Source of the DNA: Naegleria lovaniensis
Taxonomy: Eukaryota; Heterolobosea; Eutetramitea; Acrasida; Naegleriidae
Assembly (NCBI RefSeq): GCF_003324165.1
Contig: NW_025407831.1
Location: 372,001 to 436,000, forward strand
Direction of reading: 5' to 3'
Length of the DNA: 64,000 bases
A program made the position numbers and the translations under genes. This document shows positions 57,954-64,000 of the stretch, piece by piece. The first letter of the stretch is position 1, and each line of letters starts with the position of its first letter. Under the pieces are notes generated by a model. That model ran no database searches, had not been told where the DNA came from, and was given only the letters and a program-made list of their open reading frames with translations.

Positions 57954-60900
57954 ATGTCGCAAAAGCCTCACCAGGTTGATCATTTACGGTTCACACTGGG
58001 TGGCGAAGCAGCAGAGAGCAGCAACACATTGACTCTCTCTTCCACAATCAGGGAGCAACATCAACAGCTGTTGTTACCTCACCATCATCATCATCCTCAC
58101 TACCAACAATCGACCACCACTTCGCCGTCCTTCTATAACAACAACAATCATCCAACTTTTCGGAGTTATGAAATCTCCTCTTCCAATGCAACAACCACTA
58201 CAACAGGACAACAACCAATGATATCATCATCCGTTTCTTCTTCCAATAATCCTCAATTGGTTTCATCGCCTCGGGATCCTTCTTCTTCCTCACGAACGAA
58301 TACATCTTCTCTTTCATTATTGTCTTCCATTTTACAACAACAACATCAAAATCATCAACAAGTATCGAATAATCATCATCATCATGGAAATGTCACTCCG
58401 AGAGGCCAAAATAATTCATTAGGTTCATCTCCTGTTACGTCATCGACTACAACACCAAGACAACGAAAAAACAGTTTTTCTAAATTATTTACAAAATCTT
58501 TTCCTAGTGATGATGTGATGAGTAATGACGCTTCGGATCCAGAGTCCACAACAGATCATTCTCCTCAAACCATTGGTGGTATTCCCATACCAAATCACGA
58601 TCATGCCGTAGAGGATGATGCAGTAGGATTTGATATTCAACACAATATTCATGAAATGAATTCGAAATTATATGAAATTATTTTTGAGTTGGAAAACTCT
58701 AGACGAAGACGTTTGTCACAATCTTATTCTCCATTGGATATTATTTCTTTTGGAACGAGTCCTCCACCTAATCTTTCTCCAAACTCATTCACTACTGTAG
58801 CAACAAATTTATCGACTTCCATGCCTCATTATCCATTGTCACCTTCCCAAAGAGGTGCAACTTCTTTATCAAGCTCACCACAACCAACACAGTACACACC
58901 AAGCAGTAGCGAATCAAAAAGTGTACGACTGAAAAACACATTTCGAAAATTATGGCCCAAATCAGGTTCAACAACAACGTTAAGCACTGCTGCTGCATCA
59001 ACATCTTCTCGACCTGTTGTACCACCACTATTCTCAAAATCTGGATTCTCACTACACGACACAAATCCTTCAATTACATTTTCGAGTACTATCGTGAATG
59101 ACCTTAATGATTCTAAAGCAAGAGAGGAGAGAAAATTATTGGAGAGATATGGAAGACGTCCACAAATGATGGCAGCTGGGGCTCTTACTCCACGAACGCC
59201 TCGAACACCACGAACTCCTAGAAATAATTCTAAAAATCCAGAGGTTGAAGATGGAGCTGGTGACACGCCACTCTTGTCACCAAGAAATGCAATGTCCCCA
59301 AGTCGAACCATTTCTTCCATTGCAGCTTCCAACACACCAAGAAATATGGGAGAAGAAACAAATCTTTCAGATTATCCCATTGATGATATAACATTTTTGG
59401 AAAATCCAACACCAGAGAATATTGTAAAATTACTCGAGTTTAGATACAATAAGAAGGATTATAATAAGAGAATGCCTTTATTTTATACATATCTCGGAGA
59501 CATGTTAAGTAGGTATTTACTTTAAATTCATGGATTGATTATATCGAACGTTATATATTTAACTTGACAATATGTGCAGTTTCTGTGAACCCATACGACA
59601 TCAAAGAGACAGTTTCTAATTACAAAAATTCAGTGATACATTTTTATCACAAACAAACACCATTTGCTAGAGCTCCTCATTTGTACTCTATTGCTGAAAA
59701 CGCTTTTAGGAATATGAAAGAGACTCACCAACCACAAACAATAATTGGTATGTTTCATTCATTTTGCGTCTAGAATTGTGTCATTAATTAACAATTAATA
59801 ATATTAGTGAATGGAGAAAGCGGTTCAGGTATGTGACATTTGAGTCGTGAAAAAGTTTTTTTAATTATTTAATTTTAACAGGAAAAACCGAGAGTAGTAA
59901 GCTCATACTAGGTTATTTAACAGCAATATCGCTGAATGGATCATCTTCTCTAGACGTTAAACATACTTTAATAGATTCTAATCAAACACTAGAGGCATTT
60001 GGAAATGCAAAAACAAAACATTGTGACAATTCGTCTCGTTTTGGAAAACATACCACCATCTATTTTGGATTTAAAGGCAGAATTGAAGGAGGTAAAATCT
60101 CTACTATTCTTCTCGAAAAAAGTCATGTCACTCATCAGAGAAAGAAGGAACGAAACTTTCACATTTTCTATCAACTCTGTCGAGGAGCTGACAAGTCACT
60201 ACGAGAAAAATTTAATCTTCATGAGCCCTCCTATTTTTCTTATCTTAACTCAACAGACACTACTATTCATGGTGTCGATGATAGTAAGGAATTTAAAAGC
60301 ACTATTCACAGTATGGATTCAGTAGGAATTACTCACAAAGAACGAAAAGAAGTATTTCGATTAGTCGCTGGAATTTTACATTTAGGTAACATTCAAATCA
60401 TTGAGAGTTCATCTGAACACAAGGAAACAGCCAATATTTTGGACAATGACGAGGCTCTGAAGTGGGCATCTTTTTGTTTCCGAATTGAACCTAAAGCTCT
60501 CAAAAAGTCGCTTCTCTCACGTACTCTTAATGCAGGTGAGAGATATGTTCGAAAAGATCAAACTGTGAATGAAGCAATATATAATAGAGATGCTCTTGCT
60601 AAAGGTGTCTATGAACGACTCTTTTTGTGGATCATTTCGAAAATTAACAAGGCAATCAAACCAAAATCCAAAGAGAATACCACGAGTATCAGTATTTTGG
60701 ATTTGTACGGTTTTGAAATTTATCCAATCGATAACTCGTTGGAGCAACTTAACATCAATTATGTGAATGAAAAGTTGCAACAACAAATTTTGAAAGAATT
60801 ACAACAAGAAAAGGAGGATTATGTCATGGAAGGAATTACTTCTTTTGATCCATTTTCTGAAAGTAATATCACTGGTGGCCAGACCTCTCAAGCACTTCTT

Positions 60901-63900
60901 TCTAAATTGAAAAATGGTTTATTGAACATTACCTTGACGAGAGATGTGAAAAAAGAAGCGTCACCACTTGATTCCTCTCCATTTCAACTTGATTACATTA
61001 GTATCAATGATTGTATTAGCACCATTGAGGATCACCCTATAGGAATTTATTCACTTCTCGATGAGGAAGATTTTTTAATTGGATCAGGAAGTGATGATCG
61101 TTATCTCTTTAAATTACTCACCAATCTAAAAGGAAAATCTAAAAGTTTTGAGCCCTCCAGATTTAAAGGATTAACATTTAGTTTGAAACACTTTGCTGCC
61201 AAAGTCGAGTACAATGTGACGGATTGGGTTCAAAAGAACAAGGACACACTTTTCAAAGATTTAATTGAAGTCATGAGTTCGAGTACATCATTCCTTCTCA
61301 GAGAAATTTTTCCTGAAGATGAACTCACAAACAAGGAATCCGAATATCGACGACTACAGGAAACCATTGTGAAACAGTTCAAGAGAGACGTCCACAAGTT
61401 GATGAATAACAAGCTGAAAGGCAAGCACCATTACATTTATTGTATCAAACCCAATGACGAGCAAAAGCCATTCAAATTCGATCGAGAAATTGTTCTTCAT
61501 CAAGTCAAATATTTAGGACTCAGTTCCATCTCTCATATCAAACAACATGGATTTTTTTTCAAAATGAAATACGACAAGTTCATACACAAGTACAAGTGTT
61601 TGAGTCCAGTGACATGGCCTCTCTGGAGTAATTCAGACATCAAAAAGGGATGTCGTATCATTTTAAGTGAGCTCAATATTGATCTTAATAATTGTGCATT
61701 TGGAAGGACGCAAATATTTCTCAAAACACCTCTCGAAATGTCCATTCTCAATGACAAGCTTGAACAAATTCATGAAGCAGTTGCCATTCTTCTACAGAGA
61801 AGATATCGAGAAATTGTTTACAAAAGAAAACGAAGAAAAGAAGAAATTATCAAATCTCAACTCGGAGGACTTGACAATCATCCATCCTCTATGGACAAGT
61901 CCATGATTGGATCGATGGTCTTTTTTGAGCATCATGTGAATCAAATCATGAATGGTGTTCGTCAACATCGATTACTGGTCATCTCGGCAGCTCATTTATG
62001 TATTCTCGATGCCGATGAATATGAAATGAAATTCAGTTTTCCCATTTCATGCATTTATCGAGTGTGCATGAGTCGATACAATGATGGAATTCTCATCATT
62101 TGCTTGAAACATTTTGGAGATTTAATTTTGGATGTAGAAAATAAGCAAAAGTTGTATCAAGAGATTTATTCAACATTCACATCGTTGATGGCAACTTCGA
62201 TTGATGTGCTCATTGATTCCTCTTTTACATTGGAACCTTCTGTGTTTTTAGTCGAATCGAACGAGTTGGTTCAACTCGAAGAATATCAACGCTTGATGAA
62301 GGAATTTAATTCTTTGACGAAATTCATTCATGTGAATGATCAGCAACGTCAAGCATCTACAAATGTCATGATCAAACGAAAACCGTTCACTGTTCAATTT
62401 TTAAAAGACTTTACCATTTCAACCATAAAAATTGAACGAGTGAATCAAGGAATTATTGTTTATGTGAAACCAAACGAAGATATTTTTGGAGGTAAAAAAC
62501 AGAGACGACACGGAAGTTTCTATCGACAATTTGTAGGTGACTCGTTACTCATGAAACATACAGATTTTATGAAGGATAAGATCGAACATGGAGAAGATAG
62601 AGATGTTCTATTTTCTGATGAAGTGAGCAAGTATGACAAGACTTTTAAAAAGAGAAATCGTTTAATGATTATTACAGAGAGATCTGTGTATTTGATGCAC
62701 ACAAATTTCTTTGCGCAAAGCTATGGAAACTATTTTTCGAAAACGAGAAGAATTCCACTCAGAAGAATTTACAAAATTTCAGTGTCTCCATTCTCAGACA
62801 ATTTTTTCTTCATTCATGTCAGAGGTGAGAGTGATGTGGCCTTAGAGAGTGTGAAAAAAACCGAAATTATCAGTACTCTGAGTTCTATATCCAAGTCGAC
62901 ACTTGCAAGAAGTTTTGAGGTTGATGTGACCTCGAAAATCAATCAAACTACAAAGAATCCAAGCATCACTCGATTGATTACCATTGAACAAGTTCCATCT
63001 CCACCAACAAGACGAATAGAATACAAGAAACCTGATGTGAAAATTTTTATTCACCAAGAGGAGGTTTTCGAAGAATATTCAAAGAGTATCATGGATGTTT
63101 ATTGTGGAAAGAAATCTCGAAGAGTCATGTCACTGGATCTCAAAGATGAACAAACAGAAGATCAAGGCGATTTATTGATTGTTAATGAAATTATTTCCAA
63201 AGATGACACTCCAAACTTTCTGACAGAAGTAGAATTGATTAATCCCTTTTCACTATCTTCTTCAAAGAAAAAGATGGCTATTACTTCCTCTACGATCTAC
63301 TTATTTGGAAAGAAGAACATTGACCAAGATAGTCTGTCCATCACAATTCAAGATATTGAAGCAATCTATTGTAGTTGCTTTTGTGACGACGTGTTTGTTG
63401 TGTATTGCCGTAATCGATCATTGGATCAAGAGGACATCATGACATCTTCTTCTAATCATTCAGTAATTGCATACATATTTAATTCTGATCACAAGACAAA
63501 GATTATTCAAGTATTGAAGGAGCAAGTGAATCCTGCCATTGAATTAATCATTCACTCGAAAATTGTCATTCCTTATCGATATATTTTTGCAAGATCAGAT
63601 ACTTTCAAGTCGTCTCAAAGTGATGATATGTTTGAACAAGCGCTATCACAGACCCCATCTATTGAGAGTTTGGATGCTACTGAAAATACCAATACTGCTA
63701 CAAGCATGACGGCCATGATGATGGAATGCTCATCTCCTGCTACTCCAAATATCTTGAATCACAGAATTATTGAGGAAACTCTACTTCCGAGAAGGGACGG
63801 AAATGGTACCTTAACAATCACTTTTGAAATTGACAGAACTCTCTCTGTGGTATGTTATATCTTCAATCATTTACAATAATTATATAATATTTGCATCTAT

Positions 63901-64000
63901 TCACACGATACATTCAGCCCACTATTACTTGCATTGATGAGGGCATTAATGGAATTATAGTCATTTGTATCAATGACCAAGAGCCAACGTTTCCCTTATA
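57954..64000 (+). CDS. class I myosin heavy chain, 3' end outside the window
   Basis: Exons 57954-59508, 59580-59747, 59808-59828 (21 nt), 59882-63849 and 63918 onward all join in phase. A 470-residue Ser/Thr/Asn/His-rich extension precedes the motor. The motor begins DDITFLENPTPENIVKLLEF and shows SVNPYDIKE, the P-loop NGESGSGKTESSK, switch I NAKTKHCDNSSRFGK, switch II ILDLYGFEIY and NINYVNEKLQQQ, and an actin-binding part ending FLKTPLEMSILNDKLEQIHE. One basic IQ-like helix follows (AVAILLQRRYREIVYKRKRR). The tail has a TH1-like unit (61,890-62,190), a canonical TH1 start RRHGSFYRQFVGDSLLMKH (62,500-62,890) and a third related unit (63,050-63,560). TH1 binds acidic lipids, so this is a membrane-linked myosin. 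The last visible exon starts PTITCIDEGINGIIV and continues past the window. Confidence 0.9.

Noticed and set aside
58829-59335. 168-residue frame opposite the myosin N-terminal extension
   Set aside because: Mirror of low-complexity coding sequence on the other strand, without motifs.

Overview
The window reads as A+T-rich nuclear DNA of a free-living protist, most likely a heterolobosean amoeba of the Naegleria type. Genes are closely packed on both strands, and many are broken by short GT...AG introns of about 40-250 nt, usually with GTAAGT or GTATGT donors. Proteins carry long Ser/Thr/Asn/Gln tracts. The content is eukaryotic throughout: formin, class I myosin, Aurora kinase, katanin-like ATPase, cap-binding protein, sideroflexin, CTP:phosphocholine cytidylyltransferase. 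I see no operons, CRISPR, rRNA or convincing tRNA. The organism call is inference; no species marker is present.

Layout. 1-5.7 kb: a small orphan gene, a CS-domain/Sel1-repeat membrane protein, a ZNF598/Hel2-type RING ligase and an AlkB-type dioxygenase. 6.4-12.5 kb: a very large P-loop GTPase, a multi-exon orphan and a COMMD2-like protein. 12.5-20 kb: an IPT/TIG-domain protein, two orphans and a transposase-like gene. 20-31 kb: a divergent protein kinase, two coiled-coil proteins, choline-phosphate cytidylyltransferase, the NDOR1/Tah18 diflavin reductase, a DNAJC11-C-domain membrane protein and a TMEM185-like protein. 29.6-37.3 kb: a duplicated-domain orphan, an NHL-like protein, a CH-domain formin and a secreted saposin-B protein. 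37.9-49.5 kb: a DUF4336-like mitochondrial protein, sideroflexin, KATNAL2, a HEAT-repeat protein, a small membrane protein, a tail-anchored CH protein and a HAUS5-like augmin subunit. 49.6-64 kb: CBP80/NCBP1, a V-ATPase S1-like accessory subunit, a Ste20/GCK kinase, Aurora kinase and a large class I myosin that runs off the end.

Two themes stand out. First, cytoskeleton and mitosis genes are numerous (formin, myosin, katanin-like, augmin-like, Aurora, CH protein). Nothing shows that this is more than ordinary gene content. Second, at least ten conserved host genes are split by apparent frame breaks. Nearly all would be explained by one missing base, usually in a short homopolymer. That pattern points to consensus errors in the assembly rather than to pseudogenes or programmed frameshifting. 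Models below span these breaks and mark them.

I did not find an obvious new multi-gene system. The most unusual items are the formin with an N-terminal calponin-homology domain, the myosin with a Ser-rich N-terminal extension, a 21-nt P-loop microexon and serial TH1-like modules, the duplicated-domain orphan at 29.6 kb, the giant GTPase with an in-frame TGA near its start, and the G/C hairpin at 18.7 kb.
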